A stretch of DNA of 64,000 nucleotides from Pedobacter riviphilus (lineage in GTDB: Bacteria; Bacteroidota; Bacteroidia; Sphingobacteriales; Sphingobacteriaceae). Below the pieces are notes generated by a model. That model saw nothing but the letters and a program-made list of their open reading frames with translations. It had not been told where the DNA came from and ran no database searches. The translations under genes and the position numbers were made by a program. The DNA lies in the NCBI RefSeq assembly GCF_014692875.1, contig NZ_CP061171.1, positions 3,162,001 through 3,226,000 on the forward strand, written 5' to 3'. Positions 29,963 through 39,098 of the stretch are shown here, in pieces; position 1 is the first letter of the stretch, and each line of letters starts with the position of its first letter.

Positions 29963-31126
29963 TTATTTTCCTTTCTTCGGGAGAAAATTTACCGCAAGGC
30001 CAAACCGCAGCGTATTGGCCAATGGATTGCTTCTTTCAGCAGTAGCCAGGTAAGACATATCAATACTGTAGATTTGATGCCTAAAACCCGCTCCGAGGGT
30101 AAAATAACTACCATCACCTTTCTGCGCATCCTGATAGTTATAACCTGCACGAAATACCATCATATCTTTAAATAGCAATTCGAGTCCTGTTGATAAACCT
30201 ATTTCCCTTGCTTCTTCACTAAAGCCTCCGGGTGCATCATTAAATGACCCAAAAATTCCTGCCGGAACAGACCTATCGGGATTCTTTCCGCTGATAATCT
30301 TTCCATCAGCTGAATAAATGGGCTGCGTAGGTATAAGAAGTTTATTCAGATCTAAAGCGAGTGTGAGTTTGCTTTCATTTCCGATGAAAGTAACTGCAGA
30401 TCCGAGTTTGAGCTCGGTAGGCAGAAAATATTGCTTCCCGGTATTGCTATAGCTCATTTTTGTCCCAATATTGGATATATTCACCCCCATCGACCAATCT
30501 GCAGGGCCTCCGAACAACATGACTCCGGTTCGGTAGATTCCGGATATATCGGCTGCCAGGGCCCTTCCTGGCCCTGCCTGCACGCCTGAACTTGTTGCCC
30601 CTGTAAACAGGTTGCTATTGATAAAACGGATACTTCCGCCCAGTGCAAATTCTTTTCCGAAACTCCGCGCATAGCTTATATCAACCGCAAACTCAGAAGG
30701 GCGGGCCATTCCCAACTCCTGCGAATTATCATCAGTGAGATTAACCGTACCCAGAGAAAAATATCTCAAAGAAGCCCCTATGGTATTACGTTCATCCAAC
30801 TTGCTGTAACCGCTCAGATAAGAAAGATTCATATCTGGAACCAGATTCCTCATCCATGGCGTATAGGTTAGTCCTATTCCTGCTGATCCCTGGGGCAGAT
30901 AGGCCATAGATGCGGCATTGATGGCCGCCGAATGGGCATCAGCCTCAACCGCCACCCCGGCATTTCCCATTCCTGCAATGCGGGCACCCGGAGTAATCCG
31001 TAAAAAGGGGGCTGCTGCTATTAAATTGTTAGATCTGGTGCCATTATCTATTTTCCCTGCCTGCTGTGCATCTACTTGTATAACAACTAAATCAAGCAGC
31101 ACTAAAAGGAAAAGTATTTTGTTCAT
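29963..31126 (-). CDS. PorV/PorQ-type T9SS outer-membrane protein
   Basis: A 387-residue protein with a signal peptide to VIQVDAQ. The PorV pattern is clear: APFLRITPGARIAGMGNAGVAVEADAHSAAINAA, LVPDMNLSYLSGYSKLDE, and a C-terminal barrel ending LRFGLAVNF. In T9SS, PorV is the outer-membrane shuttle that takes cargo from the Sov pore to the sortase PorU; PorQ is a related accessory protein. This gene lies 172 bp upstream of the M60 gene, whose product has the T9SS sorting domain, so it may be a dedicated or extra copy. A housekeeping PorV normally sits beside PorU, which is not here. Confidence 0.85.
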   Translation of the reverse strand: MNKILFLLVLLDLVVIQVDAQQAGKIDNGTRSNNLIAAAPFLRITPGARIAGMGNAGVAVEADAHSAAINAASMAYLPQGSAGIGLTYTPWMRNLVPDMNLSYLSGYSKLDERNTIGASLRYFSLGTVNLTDDNSQELGMARPSEFAVDISYARSFGKEFALGGSIRFINSNLFTGATSSGVQAGPGRALAADISGIYRTGVMLFGGPADWSMGVNISNIGTKMSYSNTGKQYFLPTELKLGSAVTFIGNESKLTLALDLNKLLIPTQPIYSADGKIISGKNPDRSVPAGIFGSFNDAPGGFSEEAREIGLSTGLELLFKDMMVFRAGYNYQDAQKGDGSYFTLGAGFRHQIYSIDMSYLATAERSNPLANTLRFGLAVNFLPKKGK

Positions 31127-31133
31127 CGGTTAT

Positions 31134-31328
31134 TTATTGGTTATGAGTTAAAATCATCAGTCTCTTAAATCCAAAAACAACCATTATTTCTTCCACTATT
31201 AACCACTGGTTTGTATTAGCCAGTTTTTCTATTATGACATTACATTGCCAGTACCTTTTCTTGAAAGGCATATCGCAAATGAAATTCTCAATTTCGGGTA
31301 ATACTGTAATTCTTCTTGAGTTCAACAT
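31134..31328 (-). CDS. Possible small protein upstream of the PorV-like gene
   Basis: A 64-codon frame (MLNSRRITVLPEIENF to LMILTHNQ) ending 7 bp before the PorV-like start. It has no signal peptide and no recognised family. The shared leader motif (31376-31415) lies about 50 nt upstream of its ATG, about the same distance as for neighbouring genes, which is the main support. Confidence 0.35.
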   Translation of the reverse strand: MLNSRRITVLPEIENFICDMPFKKRYWQCNVIIEKLANTNQWLIVEEIMVVFGFKRLMILTHNQ

Positions 31329-31375
31329 AATATTTCTTTCAAGAGATTATACAGCAAAAACTCGCTTGTAGATTT

Positions 31376-31419
31376 AGTTGGTTATCGCAACCAATTAGTT
31401 GGTTTGGTTAGTTGTAAAA
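31376..31419 (-). promoter_or_regulatory. Shared A/C-rich leader motif
   Basis: Minus strand: TTTTACAACTAACCAAACCAAC and then GCGATAACCAACT. It resembles the segments at 29859-29890 and 33530-33583 and includes an inverted pair (GGTTATCGCAACC on the plus strand). Confidence 0.35.
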
Positions 31420-31503
31420 TGCTTATAAGATGATTGGTATAGTTCTTAGTTAGAGACCTTTATCAAAACTAAACACATTTGATTTAAGTCAAATAAAAAA
31501 GAC

Positions 31504-31859
31504 AGCACAAACGTTTGTTTACTAATAAATTGCCAGCAAAATTGTGTTTAAACAGGGCTAATGTTATCAATAATGTTACAGAATTTGCTCCAAATTTTTT
31601 AAACAATGAGGTAATGTTAGCGGCAGAAATAGAAAAATAGTAAATTCTATTTAACATGGTTAAATTCACTGGTTAAGCGCATAATTATCCTGATTATTTG
31701 AGAAATAGGCAACATATGTAAATTTATTATTACAAAAATAGGAGATGATCGAAATAAATAGTAAGACAAAAACTGGAAATCCATTTAATATGGGTTTATT
31801 GGTGATCACCATTTTATAACAAAATTTGAAATAGAGAATTAAACGCAAACGTTTGTGCT
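31504..31859. promoter_or_regulatory. Pair of inverted CAAACGTTTG palindromes (possible LacI-type operators)
   Basis: AGCACAAACGTTTG at 31504-31517 and its inverse at 31846-31859, 342 bp apart. The core CAAACGTTTG is a perfect palindrome and resembles operators of LacI/GalR-family repressors, which carry a central CG. No LacI-family gene is in the window. Function is not known. Confidence 0.35.
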
Positions 31860-32061
31860 TTGTTTTTAAAAGAGCGCTGCACAATGATTATAGCCTTTCC
31901 TGGGTAATTACTCGGGTTCGTTTATATTAAGCCCATCCAACTTACCAGATCTATCCTATAAGGAAATTAAGATCAGCAAACTGGTGCAAAATATCCCGAA
32001 TAGATATAGCATGAGCCGTTCGCAAAATCTTTGCTGTACTGGCATCGCCCAGGCTTTAATC

Positions 32062-33456
32062 CTAATTTTCAGAAATGGGTTTGTTTTCATAAACTACAGG
32101 TACTTGCGCCTGTAACCAGATCGTCATCCATGCGGATCCCATCCGGCTGGCAATGGCCTCTTCTCTACCCGGATAGCTGTTTTCCTGATCACCTGCATAA
32201 GTATGCCCATCCGCAAAACGCTTTTGCTGAACCAGTACCTTATCCATATGCAGTTTAGCCCAGTATTTTCCTTTATGCTTTTGGGCAAGATTATCCCAAC
32301 CATAAGTAAATGCGGCAATATCGAGATTAGCATAGTTATCGTAAACCCCTTGTCCCCAGTCTGATCCTTCTGGGTAATAAACATCAGCAGTTCCTTCGCG
32401 ATACATGGTACCGCCCGGTGCCTTATAGGGTGGTGATGAAAATTGATGCGCGGTTACCGAATAATAAATTTTATCAAGATTGAAGCGCGCTGACTCTGGT
32501 GTTTTTTTTCCAGCCAGCGCAAATACAATCGGCGCATTTATCATAGATGCAATTGCATTGTACTGCGGATGGATGATACCATGATTGATCACAAAACCAG
32601 GTTCTTCCATGTTAGAGCCCTGCACCCAGTGATTAACAGGATATCCGTGTATCACGCGCGAATTATGCAGATCGGAAGGCAAGGCTGTTGAGGCCATCAG
32701 ATATTCGACAGCCTTATGCAACCATTTATCCGAATTCGGATGGTTTGGCAACATCACTGCAGCTAAATATAACAACTCGGCATTCCAGGCATCTTCTTCA
32801 ATTTTAGAATCGCCAGGAAATAATACTTTCCCACTACTGTCTTTATAATAAAGTGGAACTAAGTTAAGAAAACGGTCTGCCTCCGAAACAATCATCCGGG
32901 TGATGTAAGTTTGATCTTTTTTGGAAAAATCATCCCATAAAAGCCAGGCCGCGTATCCCGAATAATAAGCCCAGTGGGCCGCCTGCCAATCGCCACCCCA
33001 TACCTTGCGTTTCTGGTTCACCTTATGATCGTAGGCAACAGCGCTTACCATTTGGATTGTTTTATTTTTAGCCTCTTCCAAAGAAACTCCTGTTATAGCA
33101 GAATCGTATATCCCAGTTTTGATGGCAATCGCAATACCGAACGACATTGCCGCAGGAAAACGGTATCGGTATTCGTTAACCTTTGATTTGCTTTTAAGAT
33201 CGAGGTAACCGCTCGAATCTTGCTGGTATTTTTTTATATCCCGATACCAGGTTGTGAGCGCAAATTTATTGGCATTTAGCAGACTTGTTTGCACAACTTT
33301 TGCCAGTTGATCATGAGGCGCTTTTTTTTGGAAACTGCTCCAGTTAATCGGCATTACTTTTACCGTGTAGTTGGTTAATGGGCCCGACTGGCTGTAAACA
33401 GTTTTTGTACTGAATAAAATGGTGATTAGAAAAAGTAATAGTCTAGGTTTATACAT
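32062..33456 (-). CDS. Secreted protein of unknown family, probable alpha/alpha-toroid glycan-active enzyme
   Basis: A 464-residue protein with a signal peptide to TVYSQSG. It is rich in Trp, Tyr and His in helical segments such as WGGDWQAAHWAYYSGYAAWLLW, EEDAWNAELLYLAAVML, NHGIIHPQYNAIA and GGTMYREGTADVYYPEGSDWG. This composition and regular helix pattern suggest an alpha/alpha-toroid hydrolase or polysaccharide lyase. I cannot name the family; lyase families with this fold are possible. It lies 260 bp from the divergent HTCS gene, with a proposed HTCS site between them. As the only lyase candidate in the locus, it could make the unsaturated products used by GH105 and GH88. Confidence 0.6.
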   Translation of the reverse strand: MYKPRLLLFLITILFSTKTVYSQSGPLTNYTVKVMPINWSSFQKKAPHDQLAKVVQTSLLNANKFALTTWYRDIKKYQQDSSGYLDLKSKSKVNEYRYRFPAAMSFGIAIAIKTGIYDSAITGVSLEEAKNKTIQMVSAVAYDHKVNQKRKVWGGDWQAAHWAYYSGYAAWLLWDDFSKKDQTYITRMIVSEADRFLNLVPLYYKDSSGKVLFPGDSKIEEDAWNAELLYLAAVMLPNHPNSDKWLHKAVEYLMASTALPSDLHNSRVIHGYPVNHWVQGSNMEEPGFVINHGIIHPQYNAIASMINAPIVFALAGKKTPESARFNLDKIYYSVTAHQFSSPPYKAPGGTMYREGTADVYYPEGSDWGQGVYDNYANLDIAAFTYGWDNLAQKHKGKYWAKLHMDKVLVQQKRFADGHTYAGDQENSYPGREEAIASRMGSAWMTIWLQAQVPVVYENKPISEN

Positions 33457-33529
33457 TCGATTGTCTCCGGTTAATTTTAATACATGCTCATTCTAATGTG
33501 CATAATTTTAAAAAACTAGTTAATGGGTT

Positions 33530-33583
33530 TATTTGGTTATAGATCTTGTTGATCAATTGTTTGGTTAGGTTAGCTTGTAAATT
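33530..33583 (-). promoter_or_regulatory. Shared A/C-rich leader motif upstream of the 32062-33456 gene
   Basis: Minus strand: TTTACAAGCTAACCTAACC, then AAACAATTGATC and ATAACCAAAT. The ends match the leader at 31376-31419. It lies 74-127 nt before the start. Confidence 0.35.
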
Positions 33584-33610
33584 TCCTTAATTAACTGATT
33601 ATTAATAAGA

Positions 33611-33644
33611 GAAAATCTTAAACAAATAGGCAGAAAATCTTAAA
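33611..33644 (-). promoter_or_regulatory. Proposed HTCS operator, site B (divergent region)
   Basis: Two identical 12-bp boxes, GAAAATCTTAAA, at 33611-33622 and 33633-33644, 22 bp apart. They lie 155 bp upstream of the 464-residue enzyme gene and 73 bp upstream of the HTCS gene, so the site could serve both. It is the best-conserved of the three copies. Confidence 0.65.
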
Positions 33645-33716
33645 TTCTACGATTTTTTCAATACTTCGCCAGTCGATTATGAATATTAAAACCAAATATC
33701 TCATAGCTTTGTTACA

Positions 33717-36700
33717 ATGATCATCCTGCTCCATCTAAATTTAAACAGAAAATGCGCCATCCGTATATCCGGCTGGATAGGCATCATATGCTTAATACTG
33801 TGTGGGTCTTTACAGGTAAATGCCCAATTGGCTGTTTCTACGCATTTTAGTACAGAAGACGGGCTTGTTCAGAACAGTGTACTTTCTATTGCTCAAGACC
33901 GGCAGGGCTTTATGTGGTTCGGCACCGAAGGTGGTTTGAGCCGGTTTGATGGCTTAAGGTGGCGCAGTTTTAAGAATATCCTGGGTGGTACAAATAAACC
34001 TTCATCTGATGCTTTGATCAGGTCTTTGTTTTGGGACAAGCAGAACAAGTTGTGGATGGGTACTTTATTAGGATTGATCACCTTCGATCCACTTACCGAA
34101 AAATTCAGACAGATCAAGCTTCCCTACCAAAAGCAACCCGAAGTTAGACAGGTAACAACAGATCGTTCTGGAAATATCTTGGCCAGCACCACAGCCGGTA
34201 TAGTATTAATTACTCCAGGAAATAAAATCATTGCCTCTCCTAAGACTTTTGATGACGGGGAAAACATATTATGTTATACGGTATGCCAAGCACCCGATGG
34301 CAAAATCTGGTGCGGTACAAATAGGGGGCTTTTTGAGATAAAAGCCAAAGCTAATAAGATTACCCTGACCAGAACAGCTGCTGAACTACCCATTTTCTTG
34401 CAAAAGGAGAAAATTACTTCAATTAAAATAGATAGTATTGGAAGGTTTTGGTTTGGGTCTTATTCCTCTGGTCTTTTATTATGCGATTATGAACAAGGGA
34501 GATTCGCCAGCGAAAAAAAACAACCTATGTTGCCAGGTGGAGCCACACACAAGATCCGCTCGATCATCAGTTTACTAGACCATAAAATTAGCGTTGCCAC
34601 TGCAGACGGACTGTTTTTTTTCGATATTAATACACTGGGCATGATTGAGCTGAACAGCAAGCTGGGCAATGAAGAGACCCTGCGCAACAGTTCTGTACAT
34701 AGTGTGTTTCAACAGCATTCGGGAACCATTTGGATTGGGACTTACTACAGCGGTTTGGACTTAATAAAGCCAATCCTTACCCCTTTCCACCATCTAGCTA
34801 TTGGTCCAACTTCTTTAAACCTTAATCATCGGGTGGTGAGCAGCATGTGCAACCGTAATCAAAAGGAGCTTTGGATTGGCACCGAAGGCGGAGGAATAAA
34901 TATTTTTAACCAGGTTACCAAAGAAGTCTCTTATTTAAAAAACCAACCGGGTAATCATAAATCAATCAGTTCAAATTTCATTAAAACCCTGTTTAAAGAT
35001 AAGGATGGGAATTTATGGATTGGAACTTTTTCGGGCACTTTAGATGTATTTAATGCCAACACTAATACGATCGAACATCGCTCAACTGAAAGTGACCGTA
35101 TTACAGAGGTGAACTCAATTATAGAAGATAACCAGAACCGGCTGTGGATGACCTCGAGCGATGGCTTAAAGGTGTATAAACGTACCGGAACCGGTTTGAA
35201 AGCGGATGGATTGATGCAGGAAAAAGCGTTAAAATCTTTTATAGCCGGTGTTGCCTTTCAGGATACCAAAAAAAGGTTATGGTTTGCCAACGAAACCAAG
35301 GTAATGAAAGTTGAAGGTAACATCATCAGCACCTATCATTTAAAGTATGCTGTACATACCATTTCTGAACACCAAGGAATCGTTTATTTAGGTTTGGAAA
35401 GCCATGGCATAGCTGAGTTTAATGAAAAGCGTAGGCAGTTTATTCCATATCGTTTGAATAGTCTGATCAGCAAACGCTCAATAGTAAGTATAGCTTTTGA
35501 TAGACAAAACCATATCTGGCTGGCCAGCGATAGTGGATTGCTCAAGGTTACACCACAAAAGAAAATCGTTACACAATATACCAAAGCAGATGGACTGGTG
35601 AGCACGAACTTTAATATCAATGCTAAATATCAAAGTGGCAATAACCTGTTTTTTGGAACACTGGATGGATTGATCTATTTTGATCCGGAACAGATCAGGA
35701 ACAATACCTCAAAATCGAGTATAGTAATTACAGGTATGCGAATTTTCGATGTACCTGTAGAGATTGACAGTTCGGTACTGCGCAAATCCATCACCTATAC
35801 GGATAGGGTCGAACTTAGCCATAACCAGAACTCGTTAACCTTCGAATTTGCCCTGTTGGATTTTATTAAACCCAGAAAAAATACATTCCGGTATACGCTT
35901 CAGGGATTAAGCAAGGGATGGACAACAACTAATCTAGCAGAAGTAACATTTAACAACCTTGCTCCCGGCAATTATACCTTAATGGTAAGTGGCAATAACG
36001 GCAGCCCCAACTGGATGCCCCCATTCATTTAATCATTAAGATATTGCCTCCATTTTGGGCAACATGGTGGGCATATACCCTATATGGTTTTATGCTAATC
36101 AGCATTATTTTCTTCATCAGCCGTTATTTTGTATTACGCACACTCTTAAAAAGAGAAGACGAACTTCACCAATATAAGATCAATTTTTTCACCAATGTAT
36201 CTCACGAGATCAGAACACATCTGAGCCTTATTTCTCCACCGATAGAGCAGCTCGTTTCGGATGAACATTTGAATAAGAAACAAAAAGATAAAATATTAGG
36301 GGTTGCCGGCAATGCCAGACGGTTACTCACGCTCGTTAACGAACTGCTTGATTTTAGAAAAACCGAGGACAAGCATCTAACACTATCTGAAAATGTACAG
36401 GATTTGCTGCCAATATTGGAAGATTGCCTGCAGATGTTTGCAGGAACAGCTGAGCGAAAACAGATTACTACCGTATTCGAAAGTGAACATCAAAAATCAG
36501 CCTTTTTGTTGTGCGATGCCTTCCAATTAAAAAAAGCCATTATTAACCTATTGGCCAATGCCTATAAGTTTACACAGAATGGTGGCCTGGTTGAACTCAA
36601 GATTAGCCAAACCGAGGGCAATGTGACGATCAGGATTGAAGATAACGGAAGGGGGATTTCGCATTCGCATTTAGACAAATTATTTGAAAATTATTATCAG

Positions 36701-37759
36701 GTTGCAGACCATGGTTTTCAAAATACAGGTTATGGTATCGGCCTGGCCTTATCTAGGGCTATTGTTGAGCTTCATCAGGGTACTATTACGGTAACAAGCC
36801 GGCTGGAGACTATGAACGAACCCGGGCATACTTGCTTTACGATTTCCTTACCAAAAAGGCAAAAAGAAACGTACGATTGGCAAGAAGTTTACTACGCAGA
36901 CAATACTTTTCCTGATCATGAGACCGAACAAGTACATTATGAACAGTTATTGCCCCTAACACTGGCTGATGAAAGCCAGAAACCAACCATTTTATTGGCT
37001 GAGGATAACCTTGAACTGGCTACCTTATTGGATGATATCCTTAACCCTTATTATCATGTAATAATCAGCAGAAATGGCAAACAGGCATGGGAACAGGCAA
37101 AACGGCATATTCCAGATCTGATCATCAGTGATGTTACGATGCCAGAAATGTCGGGGTTTGATTTTTGTGACCTAATCAAATCCAACGTAGCTACAAACCA
37201 TATTCCTTTTATATTGTTAACAGCAAAAACACAGACCGAAGATGTAATTGCCGGCTTATCCCACGGTGCTGATGTTTACCTTACCAAACCATTTACCCCA
37301 CAGGCTTTGCTGTTGCAGGTAAACAACCTTATTGTAGCCATACAGAACATACATGTGCATGTTAGCCAGCTATTGAACAAAAATTCGGCACCGATTGACA
37401 TCTTTAACCAGTTAATCCAAACCAAACTCGGGGCGGAAAGTCAGAAATTTATGAACCAATTAATCGAAAACATAGCGGTTTCTATAGAGAACCCTGAGTT
37501 TGGTGTTAACGAACTGGCTAAACTGATGAACATGAGTACGCCAATCCTGTACAAAAAAGTGAAATCGGTTACCGGTTCTTCAGTGAACGATTTTATAAAA
37601 GGGTTGCGACTAAAAAAGGCAGCAGAGCTTTTGGAAACCAAACTTTATACGGTTTATCAAGTTTCTTATATGGTAGGCTTTTTAGATAGCCGATACTTCA
37701 GTAAGGAATTCAAGAAATTTTTCGGAAAGTTACCTTCAGAATGGCCCGAACTTGACTAA
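33717..37759 (+). CDS. Hybrid two-component system regulator (HTCS), frameshifted
   Basis: Reconstructed length is about 1347 residues, normal for an HTCS. The signal anchor (to LQVNAQ) is followed by about 14 Reg_prop propeller repeats (GFMWFGTEGGLSRFDG, LWIGTEGGGINIFN, IWLASDSGLL), a Y_Y_Y domain near residue 700, a membrane helix, HisKA (FFTNVSHEIRTHLSLI), a HATPase (IEDNGRGIS, GYGIGLALSRAI), a receiver with phospho-Asp in LIISDVTMPEMSG, and an AraC-type DNA-binding domain at the end (VNELAKLMNMSTPILYKKVKS, SYMVGFLDSRYFSKEFKKFFG). The frame breaks in the C5 run at 36018-36022; one more C joins NWMPP to IHLIIKILPPFW. HTCS proteins sense oligosaccharides in the periplasm and activate glycan loci. 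In the H box, His replaces the usual Pro (RTHL). Confidence 0.9.
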
Positions 37760-37779
37760 AGCTAAGCTTAATGTATTAT

Positions 37780-37811
37780 GCCAGTAGTTACGCCTAACTA
37801 CTGGCTTTTTT
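37780..37811 (+). terminator. Terminator after the HTCS gene
   Basis: A perfect 10-bp stem (GCCAGTAGTT / AACTACTGGC) with a 6-nt loop and six T. It lies 20 bp after the stop and 18 bp before the convergent DUF2264 gene end. Confidence 0.9.
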
Positions 37812-37829
37812 GATTTGAATTGAAAGTCA

Positions 37830-39089
37830 CTAAAAATCTACATGATAATCTTTAGCAAAGGGTTTTGCTGCCCAGGCTTTTTTCGATGTCCATTCTGCCG
37901 AAGGTGCGGCCCAAAATTCGTCGGTAGCGGGTAAACCCAAAGGAAGGAACGATAGCGTTGCCATATACAAACTGCCTGTAGAGGTATAATAATCTGCTAT
38001 TTCAGGATCGTGGCCACAAAAACCAAGCTGCAACCACCCTTTTTCATCGAAAGTTCCAGGTATTTCATATATATTCTGTTTAACCTTAGTTAAGGCAGAA
38101 CGTACCTGAGCCGGCTGGATAGTAGTTGGTAATTTATGCATGAGGGCGATTTGGCTTAAAGCCTGGAAAGCACCTGTTCTGTAGGTAATTGAACGTCCAA
38201 TTGGTGGGTAGGTTCCTTCAGGAGAAATCATGCGCTCTTGCCCTACTACATAACGCTGCATCCTTTTTACAGCCAGATCATACCGTTCTTTTTTAATCAG
38301 CTTTTTATCCAGCATCACGGCAAGTGTATCTACCATCATCGGGTGGATTACAAAAGAGTTATAATAATCAAAAGCCATATTAACGCCATCGCCATACCAA
38401 CCATCTCCTTTATACCAGGCATTTAATGTATCTACACCCTCATTTAGGCGGCTTTCATCATGTTGTTCGCCAATCGATAATAAAAAGGCCTCGGTAATAG
38501 AACCAAATAACAACCAGTTATTTTTAAAGGGTTTTCTGTTTCTTAATGATTTAAAGGAAGCAATAATTTCGCGTTTTGTTTCTGGCTTTAAAGGTTCCCA
38601 CAAAGCTTTAGGGGCCCTTAAAAAAGTTTGTGCGAGGTAGGCTGAATCAACAATAGGCTGATAGTCTTTAGTAAAATTTAATTTATCAGGACTGTTTACC
38701 GCGAAACAGCTATCCAACCCCTGAATGGCCTGTAATTTCAGCTTGTTTCTTAAAATGCCTTCAGTTGTTGTATCATCAGGTAACGAAAGCCAGGGTGCAA
38801 TGCCAGCATAGGTACGGCCAACGGCTTCTAAATACGATACAGCGGGTGTTCTGGAGTCGAATTTAGGCGCCGTAACCACTGGCATATTTTTAATGAGCGT
38901 TCCATTGGCTAAATTGGAAACCACGGGGCTGGCAATTTTATATAGCAATTTATACCAATATTCTCTGTCGTTTTTTGGCGCAGTGCCTGTATTGCTCTTA
39001 ATTTTTGTTGCTGATAAAACTTCTTTAGGATTAAATAACCCAAATACACCAGTTAATGACAACGCTCCTATAAATTTTCTTCTTTCCAT
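37830..39089 (-). CDS. Secreted DUF2264 protein (operon with GH88)
   Basis: A 419-residue paralogue of the 20959-22212 gene, with the same core segments: RTYAGIAPWLSLPDD, NNWLLFGSITEAFLLSIGEQH, WYKGDGWYGDGVNMAFDYYN and GSLYMATLSFLPLGLP. The N-terminus MERRKFIGALSLTGVFG has an RR pair and a hydrophobic stretch that look Tat-like, unlike the Sec-type signal of the other copy. It starts 9 bp after the GH88 stop. The role is unproven, but the fixed pairing with GH88/GH105 in this window argues for action on the same uronate-containing oligosaccharides. Confidence 0.88.
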   Translation of the reverse strand: MERRKFIGALSLTGVFGLFNPKEVLSATKIKSNTGTAPKNDREYWYKLLYKIASPVVSNLANGTLIKNMPVVTAPKFDSRTPAVSYLEAVGRTYAGIAPWLSLPDDTTTEGILRNKLKLQAIQGLDSCFAVNSPDKLNFTKDYQPIVDSAYLAQTFLRAPKALWEPLKPETKREIIASFKSLRNRKPFKNNWLLFGSITEAFLLSIGEQHDESRLNEGVDTLNAWYKGDGWYGDGVNMAFDYYNSFVIHPMMVDTLAVMLDKKLIKKERYDLAVKRMQRYVVGQERMISPEGTYPPIGRSITYRTGAFQALSQIALMHKLPTTIQPAQVRSALTKVKQNIYEIPGTFDEKGWLQLGFCGHDPEIADYYTSTGSLYMATLSFLPLGLPATDEFWAAPSAEWTSKKAWAAKPFAKDYHVDF

Positions 39090-39098
39090 TCTTGTGTT

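Larger units (their letters stand above)
31329..32061. other. Intergenic stretch of about 730 bp
   Basis: No supportable gene. It contains the leader motif at 31376-31415, a palindrome ACAAACGTTTGT at 31507-31518, an inverted copy of its flank at 31846-31859, and a perfect 10-bp palindrome GGTGATCACC at 31801-31810. Two minus frames (31484-31669 and 31666-31884) are AT-rich with poor codon character. Just after the stop of the 32062 gene, the frame reading SLGDASTAKILRT looks protein-like but has no start. Confidence 0.5.

Noticed and set aside
31484..31884. Two minus-strand frames of 61 and 72 codons
   Set aside because: AT-rich, with no start context or family; the interval is better described by its palindromes.
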